From Paenibacillus sp. DMB20 (GTDB lineage Bacteria > Bacillota > Bacilli > Paenibacillales > Paenibacillaceae), in contig NZ_LAZU01000021.1 of the NCBI RefSeq assembly GCF_000987955.1, forward strand, positions 248,001 to 312,000: a stretch of DNA of 64,000 bases, given 5' to 3'. The notes beneath the pieces were generated by a model. The model had not been told where the DNA came from, did no database searches, and worked only from the letters and a program-made list of their open reading frames with translations. The first letter of the stretch is position 1. Every line of letters begins with the position of its first letter. The translations under genes and the position numbers were made by a program. Positions 17,936-27,551 of the stretch are shown one piece after another.

Positions 17936-18940
17936 ATGATGAAAGTACGCTTTGGCATTGTCGGAACCAACTGGATTACGGAACGCTTTATTCAGGCGGC
18001 GATGGAGACGGATCAGTTCGTGCTGGCGGCGGTATACTCCCGGACAGAGGAGAAGGGCTCCGAATTTGCGTCCAAGTACGATCCTCGCCCGGCCGTATTT
18101 ACGGACCTATCGGAGATGGCGTCAAGCGAAGTTATCGATGCGGTTTACATTGCAAGTCCGAACTCCTTCCACGCCGAGCAGGCGATTCTGTGCATGAAGC
18201 ACGGAAAGCACGTGCTGTGCGAAAAGCCGCTCGCATCCAATACGGCCGAAGTGAAAAGAATGATCGACGCCGCGCGCGAGAACGATGTTCTTTTGATGGA
18301 GGCCCTGAAGTCTACGCTGATGCCGAACTTTAAGGCCGTGAAGGACAATCTGTACAAGCTGGGCCGGATCCGCCGTTATTTTGCGGGCTACTGCCAGTAC
18401 TCATCCCGGTATGATGCCTACAAGCAGGGAACGGTGCTGAATGCCTTTAATCCCGCTTTTTCCAACGGATCGCTGATGGATCTCGGCGTTTACTGCATTT
18501 ACCCGATGGTGGCGTTATTCGGCAAACCGGAGGAGGTCAAGGCGGAGGGCATCTTGCTGTCGTCCGGCGTTGACGGAGAAGGAAGCATGGTGATCCGCTA
18601 TCCGAAGATGGATGCCGTCATCATGCACTCCAAGATCAGCGACTCTTATCTGCCGGCTGAGATTCAGGGCGAGAACGGCACGATGATCATCGATAAAATC
18701 AACCAGCCGTATGACGTGAAAATCCATTACAGGGACGGAACGATTGAAGACATCACCCAGACGCAATCGAATGAGTCCATGTATTACGAGGTCAAGGAAT
18801 TTATCGAGCTTTTGGAAACAGGCAAACGCGACAGTGCGGTCAATTCGCTCGAAACCTCGCTTATAGCGGCACAAATTGCAGAGGAATCCAGACGCCAGAT
18901 CGGGCTTCGGTTCCCGGCGGATTCCAAGGACCGGACGTAA
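17936..18940 (+). CDS. Gfo/Idh/MocA-family NAD(P)-dependent oxidoreductase
   Basis: A 334-residue cytosolic dehydrogenase. The N-terminal Rossmann fold shows RFGIVGTNWITERFIQA, and the family lysine is in HVLCEKPLASNTAEV. The C-terminal alpha/beta domain contains GSLMDLGVYCIYPMVALFGKP, which carries the conserved Asp/Tyr helix. Members oxidise or reduce sugars, inositols or their derivatives. Two in-frame ATGs (17936, 17939) follow AAGAAGGCGAAG; either may be used. Proximity to the sugar importer suggests a sugar substrate, but the terminator at 17247 separates the two units. Confidence 0.88.
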   Translation: MMKVRFGIVGTNWITERFIQAAMETDQFVLAAVYSRTEEKGSEFASKYDPRPAVFTDLSEMASSEVIDAVYIASPNSFHAEQAILCMKHGKHVLCEKPLASNTAEVKRMIDAARENDVLLMEALKSTLMPNFKAVKDNLYKLGRIRRYFAGYCQYSSRYDAYKQGTVLNAFNPAFSNGSLMDLGVYCIYPMVALFGKPEEVKAEGILLSSGVDGEGSMVIRYPKMDAVIMHSKISDSYLPAEIQGENGTMIIDKINQPYDVKIHYRDGTIEDITQTQSNESMYYEVKEFIELLETGKRDSAVNSLETSLIAAQIAEESRRQIGLRFPADSKDRT

Positions 18941-18956
18941 CCTTACATTTTTCACG

Positions 18957-18996
18957 AAAAACGTCATCACCTGTTATCAGGCGATGGCGTTTTTTG
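18957..18996 (+). terminator. Terminator after the dehydrogenase gene
   Basis: AACGTCATCACCTG pairs with CAGGCGATGGCGTT (a few wobbles/mismatches) around TTAT, followed by six T. Confidence 0.8.
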
Positions 18997-19098
18997 CGCT
19001 ATAAGAAAGGATAAAACTTCATTTGCACAGATGATCCTTTCTTACGGACGGATTATCGTCTTCGTGAAGGACGAACGAGCCGTTTGCGCTTGTCGGTA

Positions 19099-19165
19099 TA
19101 TGACATTTGTCATACTCCCTACTTGACGTTTATGACTACATCCTATGACAAGGTGCCTCTATACT
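19099..19165 (+). promoter_or_regulatory. Candidate DesR-controlled des promoter
   Basis: TATGACA-TT-TGTCATA (19099-19114) is a perfect 7+7 inverted repeat. Two more TATGAC half-sites follow at 19131-19136 and 19144-19150, directly upstream of the position expected for a -35 box of the -10 element TATACT (19160-19165). No good -35 box is present. In Bacillus subtilis phosphorylated DesR activates des from adjacent sites upstream of -35, and a desKR pair is encoded just downstream here. The link to DesR is inference from position. Confidence 0.6.
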
Positions 19166-19235
19166 TATGTACAGAACAGGGCGTGCTGCATGCCGCAGCT
19201 ATGCCTTGCGTGTCATATTGAGGAGGAAAACACCC

Positions 19236-20304
19236 ATGGCCCAGTCCAATTCGCTGTCCAATTTGAAAAAAAAACGTAGCTCCTTATGAACATATCGAAA
19301 CGAAGGCGAGCATCCGTCAGCTCCTAAACACGTTAGTGCCTCTGGTGCTGCTATGGATTGCCGCCTATTTAAGTTTATCCGTCTCCTATTGGTTGACCCT
19401 TCCCATTACGATCATCGCTTCCGGGTTTGTCGTCCGGACGTTCATTATTTTTCACGACTGCTGCCATCAATCCTTTTTCAAGAGCCGCCGCGCCAATGAA
19501 ATTCTCGGCACGATTACCGGCGTGCTTACCCTCTGTCCCTATCAGAAATGGAAAATAAGCCACTCCATCCATCATGCGACCAGCAGCAACCTTGATAAAC
19601 GGGGAACAGGGGACATGTGGGTGCTTACCGTGGAAGAATATGAGGAAGCCTCTATTTGGACGAAAATCCGTTACCGGATCTATCGGAATCCCATGGTCAT
19701 GTTTGGTTTGGGTCCGATATTCATATTTTTGTTTGCGTACCGCTTTAACCGGAAAGGCGCCAAGCGCAAGGAACGTTTGAGCACTTACATCACGAATGTA
19801 TCTCTCGTCGCATTGTATGCGCTGCTCTGCTGGTTGATCGGATGGCAGGCCTTTGTGCTGGTACAGGCGCCGGTGTTCTTTTTTTCCGGCATGATGGGAA
19901 TCTGGCTGTTTTATGTCCAGCATCAATTCGAAGACACGTATTACGAGCATGACGAGGAATGGACATATATCAACGCGGCGGTCGAAGGAAGTTCCTATTA
20001 CAAGCTGCCGAAACCGCTACAGTGGATCACGGGCAATATCGGGTTCCATCACGTGCATCATCTGAGTCCGAAGGTGCCCAACTATAACCTGGAAAAGGCC
20101 CACAATGCCACGCCTCCGCTGCAAAAAGCGACGACCATCACGATCCGCACAAGCATGAAGGCATTGCGGTTCCGTCTGTGGGATGAGTCCGCCAAGGAGT
20201 TCATCAGCTTTAAGGATGCGAAGCGAATGAGACGGCCGGGGGCCCGGAAGATGGAAAATCCGGCATCCGAACTGCGGCGGGCGCCGAAGCTTCAGGGAGA
20301 ATAA
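19236..20304 (+). CDS. des: Membrane fatty acid (acyl-lipid) desaturase, one frame break
   Basis: This integral membrane di-iron desaturase introduces a double bond into acyl chains of existing phospholipids to restore fluidity in the cold. The three histidine boxes are intact: HDCCHQSFF, HSIHHATSS and HHVHHLSPKVPNY, with hydrophobic segments between them. The first codons after ATG 19236 run into nine A (19266-19274); eight would join KKNVAPYEHIETKA to the rest, so a one-base gain is inferred. AGGAGG at 19221-19226 fixes the start. Restored length is about 355 residues, normal for Bacillus Des. desK and desR follow on the same strand, as in B. subtilis. Confidence 0.9.
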
Positions 20305-20347
20305 TCTCCGGGAAGCGGGCCGATTATGTTAATATACGGGTAAAGAA

Positions 20348-21505
20348 GTGAAAAAGGTGGACACCAAGGTGCAGAAATGGTATCAGATCTTTCACAGAAA
20401 TACGGGGCTCAGCCCTTATGTATGGGTCGTCTTTTATATTCTCCCGTTTTATTTCATATTCCGGTCCACCTCAACCTACCAGGTCGTTATCGGCAGCATT
20501 ATGATTCTGGTCTTTTTTGGCTGTTATGTGCTTTCCTTTATATCCAAGGGCTGGCTCGTTTATTTTTGGACAAGCGTCCAGATTCTGATTTCGGTCACGA
20601 TGACCCTGCTGTTCGGGTATGTGTATTTCTCGCTGTTCCTTGCTTTTTTCATAGGAAACATCAAAAACAAGGCCGGATTTATCACCTTATATTCCATTCA
20701 TCTGGTGACGACCGTCGTGACCGTGAATTACGGCTTCGTATCCAAATTCCCATGGTTTATCACCCAGCTGCCGTTCGTCCTGGTCAGCGTCGTGGCCGTT
20801 ATCCTCCTGCCGGTTACGACGTATAACCGGAACCGGAACGACAGGCTGCAGGTGCAGCTCGAGGACGCGAACAAGAAGATTTCCGAACTGGTCAAGCTTG
20901 AGGAGCGGCAGCGGATTGCAAGGGACCTGCACGATACGCTCGGACAGAAGCTGTCCCTCATCGGTTTGAAGAGCGATCTCGCCGGCAAGCTGATTACGAA
21001 AAATCCGGCGCGCGCCCAAGCCGAGATTCAGGATGTCCGGCAGACGGCCCGAAGCGCGCTCAAGGAAGTGAGGGAGCTGGTAACCCAAATGCGCGGCACC
21101 CGGCTGGAGGATGAAATATTCCGCATCTCCCAAATCCTGAAGGCGGCGCAAATCGAATTCAACTTGGACGGGGAACCGAAACCGGCCAACATATCGCTTA
21201 TGAACGAGAACGTCCTGAGCATGTGCCTGAAGGAAGCGGTCACCAATATTGTCAAGCACAGCAGCGCAACCGCCTGTTCGATTCATATCGAGCCGGGCAG
21301 AACCGACCTGAAGGTAACGGTGAAAGACAACGGAATCGGCATTCAGAGCGAGACGGCCTACTGCCGGGGGAACGGGCTGAGAGGCATGCGGGAACGCCTC
21401 GAATTCGTCAACGGCAGCATGGAGATCCGATCGGACGGGGGAACCATCCTGGTAATCAGGGTTCCCAATGTACTCAAACAGCCGGAAAAGGAGGCGGGGA
21501 TATGA
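20348..21505 (+). CDS. desK: Thermosensor histidine kinase DesK
   Basis: The 385-residue protein matches DesK closely in layout. Residues ~20-165 contain five membrane segments (for example YVWVVFYILPFYFIF) that sense bilayer thickness. The DHp helix has the HisKA_3 motif LEERQRIARDLHDTLGQKLSLIGLKSDLA with the phospho-accepting His, and the ATPase domain has LKEAVTNIVKHS and GNGLRGMRERLEFVNGS. DesK phosphorylates DesR when the membrane becomes ordered in the cold. It begins 43 bases after des with a GTG start (20348; GTG 20357 is an alternative) and overlaps desR by four bases. Confidence 0.93.
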   Translation: MKKVDTKVQKWYQIFHRNTGLSPYVWVVFYILPFYFIFRSTSTYQVVIGSIMILVFFGCYVLSFISKGWLVYFWTSVQILISVTMTLLFGYVYFSLFLAFFIGNIKNKAGFITLYSIHLVTTVVTVNYGFVSKFPWFITQLPFVLVSVVAVILLPVTTYNRNRNDRLQVQLEDANKKISELVKLEERQRIARDLHDTLGQKLSLIGLKSDLAGKLITKNPARAQAEIQDVRQTARSALKEVRELVTQMRGTRLEDEIFRISQILKAAQIEFNLDGEPKPANISLMNENVLSMCLKEAVTNIVKHSSATACSIHIEPGRTDLKVTVKDNGIGIQSETAYCRGNGLRGMRERLEFVNGSMEIRSDGGTILVIRVPNVLKQPEKEAGI

Positions 21506-22101
21506 TTTCGGTCGTCATAGCGGAGGATCAGCGGATGCTGCTTGGAGCCTTGGCGTCCTTGCTGGATCTGGAAGATGACATGCAGGTGGTTGGAACGGCC
21601 AATAACGGGGAGGATGCCGTCAAGCTTGTGCATCTTTACAAACCGGACATCTGCATCATGGACATCGAGATGCCGATCAAAAGCGGGCTGGAAGCGGCGG
21701 AGGAGCTTAAAGGCTCCGGCTGCAAAATCATGATTCTGACAACCTTTGCCCGCCCCGGATATTTCGAACGGGCGTTAAAGGCCGGAGCCCACGGCTACCT
21801 GCTGAAGGACAGCCCGAGCGAAGAGCTGGCGACCTCCATCCGCACCATCATGGCCGGACGCCGCATCTATGCGCCGGAGCTCGTGGATGAGGCTTACGGG
21901 GAAGAAAATCCCTTGACCCAGCGTGAAAAGGAAGTCCTCGGGCTTATTGCCGACGGCAAAAATACCAAAGAAATTGCGAATGAGCTGTTTATCACGACAG
22001 GCACGGTCCGCAATTACATTTCCGTGATTTTGGATAAACTCGGGGTCAGCAACCGGATCGAAGCCATCACCCGTTTTAAGGAGAAGGGCTGGTTTAAATA
22101 A
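21502..22101 (+). CDS. desR: NarL/LuxR-type response regulator DesR
   Basis: A 199-residue regulator, the same length as B. subtilis DesR. The receiver domain has the phospho-acceptor Asp in PDICIMDIEMP, the Thr of TTFARPGYFERAL and the Lys of YLLKDSP. The C-terminal LuxR-type helix-turn-helix spans LTQREKEVLGLIADGKNTKE and LFITTGTVRNYISVILDKLGV. Its ATG overlaps the desK stop. Phosphorylated DesR should activate des, and the 19099-19150 repeats are the likely target. Confidence 0.93.
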   Translation: MISVVIAEDQRMLLGALASLLDLEDDMQVVGTANNGEDAVKLVHLYKPDICIMDIEMPIKSGLEAAEELKGSGCKIMILTTFARPGYFERALKAGAHGYLLKDSPSEELATSIRTIMAGRRIYAPELVDEAYGEENPLTQREKEVLGLIADGKNTKEIANELFITTGTVRNYISVILDKLGVSNRIEAITRFKEKGWFK

Positions 22102-22149
22102 TTTCATGACGGTTCACGAAAAAGTTTGCTTTGTCTGAACCGTATGTTT

Positions 22150-22177
22150 AAGAGCCGGATAAACGGCTCTTTTTTTG
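22150..22177 (+). terminator. Terminator of the des-desK-desR operon
   Basis: AGAGCCG pairs with CGGCTCT around GATAAA-type loop and is followed by seven T. Confidence 0.88.
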
Positions 22178-22328
22178 TCAATAAAATGAATTTTTATTCA
22201 AAATTTTGAATTTAATGACGTTAAAATGACTTGTTTTATTTTGCTCGCTGTGTAACTTCATGCAAAATTGCTGTATAATATTGAATGATTGCCTGAAAAT
22301 CATGGTTAAGGAGGAGGACGAACATTGT

Positions 22329-23605
22329 ATGGACCATATGATCTTTGAAGTCGGTACGGCCCTTATGCTGGTAGCCCTTGCATCCGTAATTGCCGGCAAG
22401 CTTAAATTTTCGATCATACCTTTTTTGATCGTATTGGGAATGCTGGTGGGGCCCCACGCCCCAACCATCGGCATCATCGACTTGAAATTCCTTGAAAGCC
22501 AGGAAACCATCGAGTTTTTGGGACGAATTGGGGTATTGTTTCTCTTATTTTACCTTGGATTGGAGTTTTCCGTCCAAAAGCTTATCAAATCGGGACGAAA
22601 CATCGTGTTTGGCGGAAGCGTTTATGTTCTGCTGAACTTTGGCGCAGGGGTGGCGTACGGATTCATCGTCGGCATGCCTCTGTATGAAACATTGATTATC
22701 GCGGGCATGCTTTCCGTCTCTTCCAGCGCCATTGTGGCGAAGGTACTGGTCGATTTAAGACGTACGGGCAACTCGGAGACCGAGCTGATTCTGGGCATGA
22801 TCTTGTTTGACGACATTTTCCTCGCGGTTTTTCTGTCCGTGATGTCCGGTCTGCTGCTTGGAGGAGCAACTTCCGTAGGGGCAACGCTCCTATCCGTAGG
22901 GATTTCCATAGGTATATGCTGTTGTTTTTCTTTATCGCGAGGAAGGGTACGCCGATTCTAAACAAAATACTGAATATCACCTCAAACGAGATCTTTATTA
23001 TCGTTGTCTTTTCATCTTTGTTTTTCATCGCAGGCTTTTCCGAAACGCTCCATGTGGCGGAAGCCATCGGGGCTCTCCTGTTCGGCCTGGCCTTATCCGA
23101 AACGGAGCACAGCAAAAGAATCGAGCAGCTTGTCGTGCCGTTTCGCGATTTTTTCGGTGCCATTTTCTTCTTCAGCTTCGGTCTCAGCATTGAGCCGCAA
23201 ACGCTGGGCGATGCCTTCTGGATGGCCATCGGGGCGATCCTGTTGACGATCATCTGCAACTATATTGCCGGGATGATGGCCGGCCGTAATGCCGGCCTAT
23301 CCCATAAATCCTCGTCCAATATCGGGTTAACGGTCATGGCGAGAGGGGAATTCACGATCATCGTGGCCAATCTCGGCCTGGCCGGGGGCTTGGCTCCGAT
23401 CCTAAAGCCGTTCTCTGCGCTGTATGTCCTTGTTCTTGCCATCTTGGGACCGCTACTGACAAAAGAGTCGAAACATATTTACAAAGGGCTTAACAAAATG
23501 TTTAAATGGGGCGAGCCGTCAAAAAAGCGTGAAAGAAAAAAACGGAAGCAAAAGCGGAAGAAACAGCGGAAGAAAAAAATCAAAGAGAAAAACGGAATGT
23601 GTTGA
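22329..23605 (+). CDS. khtU: Potassium-proton antiporter KhtU (CPA2 family), one frame break
   Basis: A CPA2-type membrane antiporter that exports K+ in exchange for protons under the control of KhtT. The N-terminal half (MDHMIFEVGTALML, FSIIPFLIVLGMLVGPHAP, GVLFLLFYLGLEFSVQKLI, ILGMILFDDIFLAVFLSVMSG) and C-terminal half (ARKGTPILNKIL, HVAEAIGALLFGL, SSNIGLTVMARGEFTIIVANL) lie in different frames. Adding one base near 22912 (a missing G in ATAGGTATATG) restores SIGYMLLFFFIARKG. About 12 membrane segments result. The C-terminus ends in an unusual run of Lys and Arg (23518-23595). AAGGAGGAGG at 22308-22317 precedes the ATG. khtT lies 275 bases downstream. Confidence 0.9.
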
Positions 23606-23629
23606 AAAACAATGATTTGTGTTATCTTC

Positions 23630-23737
23630 AAGATATAAGAAAGTATAAGCTTCGGAGACGGGGCTTCCTTATATCGCAAGAAAAACTACAGCTAAAAGCG
23701 GTCTGTCTTCTATGAAGTACGGCGATAGACGTTTTTT
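23630..23737 (+). repeat. Dispersed structured repeat, copy 1
   Basis: 108 bases. An outer stem GATATAAG/CTTATATC encloses AAAGTATAAGCTTC and a variable loop. Then come the conserved CGCAAGAAAAACT, a partial AGCTAAAAGCG hairpin, and a final hairpin GTCTGTC/GATAGAC followed by six T. The layout is that of a small structured RNA ending in an intrinsic terminator. It lies directly upstream of copy 2 in the khtU-khtT gap. Confidence 0.75.
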
Positions 23738-23740
23738 GTT

Positions 23741-23844
23741 AAGAGATAAAAAAGTATAAACATCAGAGGTGTACCATCCTTATCTCGCAAGAAAAACTAC
23801 CGCTAAGGTCTGTCTTCTGTGAAATACGACGATAGACGTTTTTC
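23741..23844 (+). repeat. Dispersed structured repeat, copy 2
   Basis: 104 bases, starting 4 bases after copy 1. The outer stem has changed to GAGATAA/TTATCTC, a compensatory change relative to copies 1 and 3. CGCAAGAAAAACTACCGC and GTCTGTC/GATAGAC with a T tract are conserved. It ends 36 bases before the khtT start, so the terminator-like hairpin stands in the khtT leader. Confidence 0.75.
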
Positions 23845-23880
23845 TTATGGTACGCCGTGATGAAAGGGAGGATTCAAAGA

Positions 23881-24369
23881 ATGAGTTTGATCAGAGAATC
23901 CGATCTGCCTGGGATCGGTAAAAAATTTCAAGTGGATACGAGATCCGGAGACAAGCTGGTGATCGTTATACATGATGACGGCCGCAGAGAGCTTTATCAC
24001 TTCGAGGATGATGATCCGGACGAAAGCATTTCGATGGTGTCTTTGGATGACGATGAAGCGCGTCAAATCGCGGGCATTATCGGCGGCATGACCTACAAGC
24101 CGAAAGCGCTTGAAACGATCGAAGTGTCCCTGGAGGATCTGATTATTGAATGGTGCCGCGTCGAGCCGCATTATAAAGCCGCGGATAAAACCATTGCCGA
24201 ACTGCAGGTACGACAGCGGAGCGGGGTCAATATTTTGGCCATTATTAAAAAGAACGAGCAAAAAATAAACCCCGGTCCGGATGACCGGCTGGCTGCCGGT
24301 TCGACGCTGGTTCTTGCAGGCGAGCGGAAACAGATCAAACAGTTGAAAGAGCTGCTGATGAACGGTTGA
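23881..24369 (+). CDS. khtT: KhtT-type regulatory subunit of the K+/H+ antiporter
   Basis: A 162-residue cytosolic protein. Residues 1-75 ([53 protein letters not shown]) match the KhtT N-terminal domain; residues ~80-160 form a TrkA_C/RCK_C domain ([19 protein letters not shown] to [13 protein letters not shown]). KhtT binds c-di-AMP and protons in B. subtilis and gates KhtU. The start is the ATG at 23881, with GGGAGG 8 bases upstream. Gene order is khtU then khtT, opposite to the B. subtilis khtT-khtU order, and the two are separated by two copies of the dispersed repeat. Confidence 0.9.
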   Translation: MSLIRESDLPGIGKKFQVDTRSGDKLVIVIHDDGRRELYHFEDDDPDESISMVSLDDDEARQIAGIIGGMTYKPKALETIEVSLEDLIIEWCRVEPHYKAADKTIAELQVRQRSGVNILAIIKKNEQKINPGPDDRLAAGSTLVLAGERKQIKQLKELLMNG

Positions 24370-24402
24370 CGAAATAAGGGGTTTTCGCACCCGGCGCATA
24401 AG

Positions 24403-24440
24403 GCAAGCCCTTCCCGTTTAATGGGAACGGGCTTGCTTTG
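24403..24440 (+). terminator. Terminator after khtT
   Basis: GCAAGCCC and GGGCTTGC pair, with an inner TTCCC/GGGAA stem, followed by TTTG. Confidence 0.7.
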
Positions 24441-24594
24441 TCGTTTAGAAGAAAAAGTATCTTCGGATCATGAACATGAGGCGGTCATACTTAAAAGATA
24501 CGACAAATTTTGATAGAGTTTCGCCAAGCGGGTTGGTATAATATTCCTGGTTCATCACTACTACATAACAAAAAGAAATGAGCGTGACCGACAA

Positions 24595-26543
24595 ATGTTG
24601 AAAAAATGGTTAGCGTTACTCATGACCGTATGTTTAATCATTCCAGCGACTGCAGGAACGGCCTATGGCCAATCGCAAGCGGGGAACTCCGGAATTGTCA
24701 CCCTGCTGCCCGACGGAACGCCTCTGCTTGAGGACGGCTCGATGTGGGTGACCTATTCCGCCCAACCGCTTAACCGGATATCGATACCGGTAAACGGGAA
24801 TCTGACCTCGATTGCCGGCAGCGGGCTTTCCGGTTATGGAATCACGAAGGACGGAAAGCTGGTCCGCTGGAACAGCTCCGGTCTGCAGCCTGTAACTTGG
24901 ACTGGAAGCGCAAAGCAGGTAGGCGACGGGTACTGGCTTGCGGCGGACGGAACGGTTTGGAGCATGAAGGATTCCACGCCTCAAGCTGTTGACGGATTCA
25001 AGGGCATATCCGTTTTTGATGAGTTTCAAAGCATTCTCGGCGGAGTGCTTCCTCGGGAAGCGTAATGTACCAAAACCCTAAATTTCACGCCGCGCCGGTT
25101 ATTCTCGGGCAAATTCCCGATGCGCCAGCGGTCGTGAAGATGGAAGTTTCCGCGGATCTTGCAGCCGTTCTGTACAACGACGGGCGTCTTGTTCTGTTCA
25201 GCACGCTGCTCATCAACGGCAGCAAGACCTATGTATCGCAAACGATCGCTACGGACGGGGCCGATATTTCTTTAGGGAAAGAAGACAAGCTGCTCTATTT
25301 GAAAAAAGACGGTACTGCCTGGAGCGCGCGGCTGGACCTGTCTACGCAAAAATTCGACTCGGTCCGCGTGAGCGGAATCGAAAACGCGGAAAAAGTCGTT
25401 GCGATTAGCGGCGCCAAGGAATTTTTTGCCCGTCAGCAGGACGGAAGCTGGATCGAATATGATAACGGCCAGCTCTATAAAGTTGAAATTCCGAGAATCG
25501 ACCGGATCAGCTTCAAGGTATCGAACAGCAAACCCAAGGTCGGGGATTCCATTACGCCAACGGTAGAGATTCAATACGGCAGCGGTGTAAAGGCGAAACT
25601 CCCTCCCGGACTGATTCAAATCTCCATCGACAAACCTTATCTGTTAAAGCCGCTGGACAGCGGCAAGATCAAGGTCCTCGGCGTCGGTGAAGCCAATGTG
25701 AGCGTTGAGGTCGGCGGCTTGAAACAAACGGTGGGCATCGTCTCCGGATTGGGCAAGCCGATCGGCAAAGGCAAGCAGGAAAAAGGCGTTACTTATCTGC
25801 CGCTCAAGCCGGTATTCCAGGCATTGGGCGGAACGGTGGATTATCAGGCATCATCGAAAACCTTTACGATCAAGGTCGGAGATACCGAGATCGCGGTCAC
25901 CACGGGAAGCAAAAAAGCCGAGGTTAACGGCAAAGCCGTCACGATGAAAGGCGCGCCGATTCTGAACAAGGGAGAAACGCTCGTGTCCGCTGACCTTTTA
26001 TCGTCCGCCTTGGGGGCCAAACTGAAATGGAACGCTTCCAAGCAGGAAATGACCGTGGCCCTGGGCGCTGCGCAAATGACGGTGAAAGCGGACCAGAACA
26101 AGCCCCAGACCTCCAAGCCGTCTTCCGGTGCCGGAAAAATGTATGATGTTCCCGCTACGGGCGACATGGCGGGATGGAGAATCCTGAAAGGCCACGAATA
26201 TCAGAAATCGCTGCGCATTTATTATCAGTATAAAAACGGCATTCTCTCGGTAACAGTGGAGGATATCCGCAAGGTGAACCTGAACCAAAAGATCACCTGG
26301 ATTGATGATTACGGAAACAAAAGAACGAACACCGTCCGCGAAATTTACTATCTCTTCGGGCTGTCCAACGAATACACTTCCGAATGGCTGTACAAAAAAT
26401 TCGGAGACTTGTATGCGGATTGGCTGCTGTCCTCCACGGTGAATGCCGATAGGATCGTAGAGGATTACCTGCAAAAGACCGGCCGTATGCAAACCTACGG
26501 CTCCGTGACGTTAACGCCGGATGCCGAGTTTGAATACGAATAG
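24595..26543 (+). CDS. Secreted stalk-domain (copper amine oxidase N-like) protein, one frame break
   Basis: A signal peptide (MLKKWLALLMTVCLIIPATAG, cut after AYG) starts an exported protein of about 650 residues. The N-terminal ~300 residues form RCC1- or propeller-like strands with repeated DGxxW motifs (GTVWSMKD, GTAWSARLD, GSWIEYD). Residues ~395-500 form a stalk domain common in Paenibacillus surface proteins (GVTYLPLKPVFQALGGTVDY, then SADLLSSALGAKLKW). The C-terminal ~130 residues are unrecognised. The frame shifts near 25040, where adding one base joins LGG to SASSGSVMYQNPKF. No sorting signal or SLH domain is seen. Function is unknown; a cell-envelope or sensing role is plausible. 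Confidence 0.75.
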
Positions 26544-26550
26544 CGTTGGA

Positions 26551-26582
26551 GAAAGAGCATTCCGCTTTCGGAATGCTCTTTC
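26551..26582 (+). terminator. Terminator after the stalk-domain gene
   Basis: GAAAGAGCATTCC pairs perfectly with GGAATGCTCTTTC around a 6-base loop. The T tract is within the 3' arm only. Confidence 0.75.
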
Positions 26583-26835
26583 ATGTTGGCCAACAACATC
26601 AAGTCCGGGGCAGCATGGTGGTGAAAACTTAAGCGAATGATAAGAACTTGGGGAGGAAAAGCGTGAGAGTTTTCCTTCGCTTCAGATTTGTCAGGGCTTT
26701 TTTTGCTATAATTAGGTGTTGTCGGTCGTTCAGCGTAATTTCGGTTTTTAATAGAAAAACGGTTTATTCCCTATTCATGGAACGCCGGAGGTTTTTTGAA
26801 CGGCAGATTATATTGGATTTGGACGAGGAGGAGCC

Positions 26836-27528
26836 ATGGCTGCAATAAACATATTAATGGTGGATGATGAAACCGAAATCATTAAATTGATGGACATTTA
26901 TGTTAAAAACGAAGGGTATACCCTGCTCCAGGCCTCAAATGGGCTTGAAGCACTGAGAATATTGAAGGAGCATAAGGTCGATCTCATCATTCTGGATGTC
27001 ATGATGCCGGAGATGGACGGGATTCAGGCCTGCATGAAAATCCGTGAGGATAATAATACCCCGATTATTATGCTTTCCGCCAAAAGTCAGGAGATCGACA
27101 AAATCGCCGGGCTCAGCATCGGGGCGGACGATTACGTAACCAAACCATTCAGCCCTCTTGAGCTGATCGCCAGGATCAAATCCCAGCTCCGGCGTTATAA
27201 CCAATTCAATACCCATCCGGTCCAGAACGAGAATGAAATCGTCATAAAAGATCTGGTCATCAATGTTGCGTCGCACCGGGTAACGGTTGAGGGCAGGGAG
27301 GTTAAGCTTACCCCGCGGGAATTCGACATGCTGCACATGCTTGCCATCAATCGCGGCCTAGTTCTCAGCATGGATAAAATTTACGTCGAAGTGTGGAATG
27401 AACCTTTTATGGAGTCGAAAAACACGGTTATGGTTCATATCCGCAAACTGCGGGAAAAAATCGAAAAGAATCCGCAGCAGCCCGAATACATAAAAACGGT
27501 ATGGGGCATCGGCTACAAAATCGAATAA
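26836..27528 (+). CDS. OmpR/PhoB-family response regulator
   Basis: A 230-residue regulator. The receiver domain shows the acidic pair in MVDDETEII, phospho-acceptor Asp in DLIILDVMMPEMDG, Ser in MLSAKS and Lys in DDYVTKPF. The C-terminal winged helix contains KLTPREFDMLHMLAINRG and NTVMVHIRKLREKI, ending WGIGYKIE. GGACGAGGAGG precedes ATG 26836. The kinase gene follows 23 bases downstream, so they form a two-component pair. Resemblance to the VanR/YycF branch suggests an envelope stimulus, but the target genes are unknown; the flanking secreted-protein genes are candidates by proximity. Confidence 0.9.
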   Translation: MAAINILMVDDETEIIKLMDIYVKNEGYTLLQASNGLEALRILKEHKVDLIILDVMMPEMDGIQACMKIREDNNTPIIMLSAKSQEIDKIAGLSIGADDYVTKPFSPLELIARIKSQLRRYNQFNTHPVQNENEIVIKDLVINVASHRVTVEGREVKLTPREFDMLHMLAINRGLVLSMDKIYVEVWNEPFMESKNTVMVHIRKLREKIEKNPQQPEYIKTVWGIGYKIE

Positions 27529-27551
27529 AGCGGAAACGGAAGGTGACCAGG

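Noticed and set aside
23606..23880. CRISPR-like array, because of two similar units in tandem
   Set aside because: Units are ~105 bases with internal stems and only 3-base spacing; there are no short repeats with unique spacers and no cas genes.
23606..23880. c-di-AMP (ydaO) riboswitch upstream of khtT
   Set aside because: Tempting from the gene context, but the conserved ydaO core sequence is not visible and the same element occurs after unrelated operons.
24172..26543. Real pseudogenisation of the stalk-domain, desaturase, KhtU and other genes
   Set aside because: Each has one or two single-base breaks, otherwise intact motifs, and the breaks cluster in homopolymers, which points to sequence error.
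26648..26848. Possible 66-residue gene before the response regulator
   Set aside because: Although GGGGAGG lies upstream, the product has no domain, is Arg/Phe-rich, and overlaps the regulator start; more likely leader sequence.
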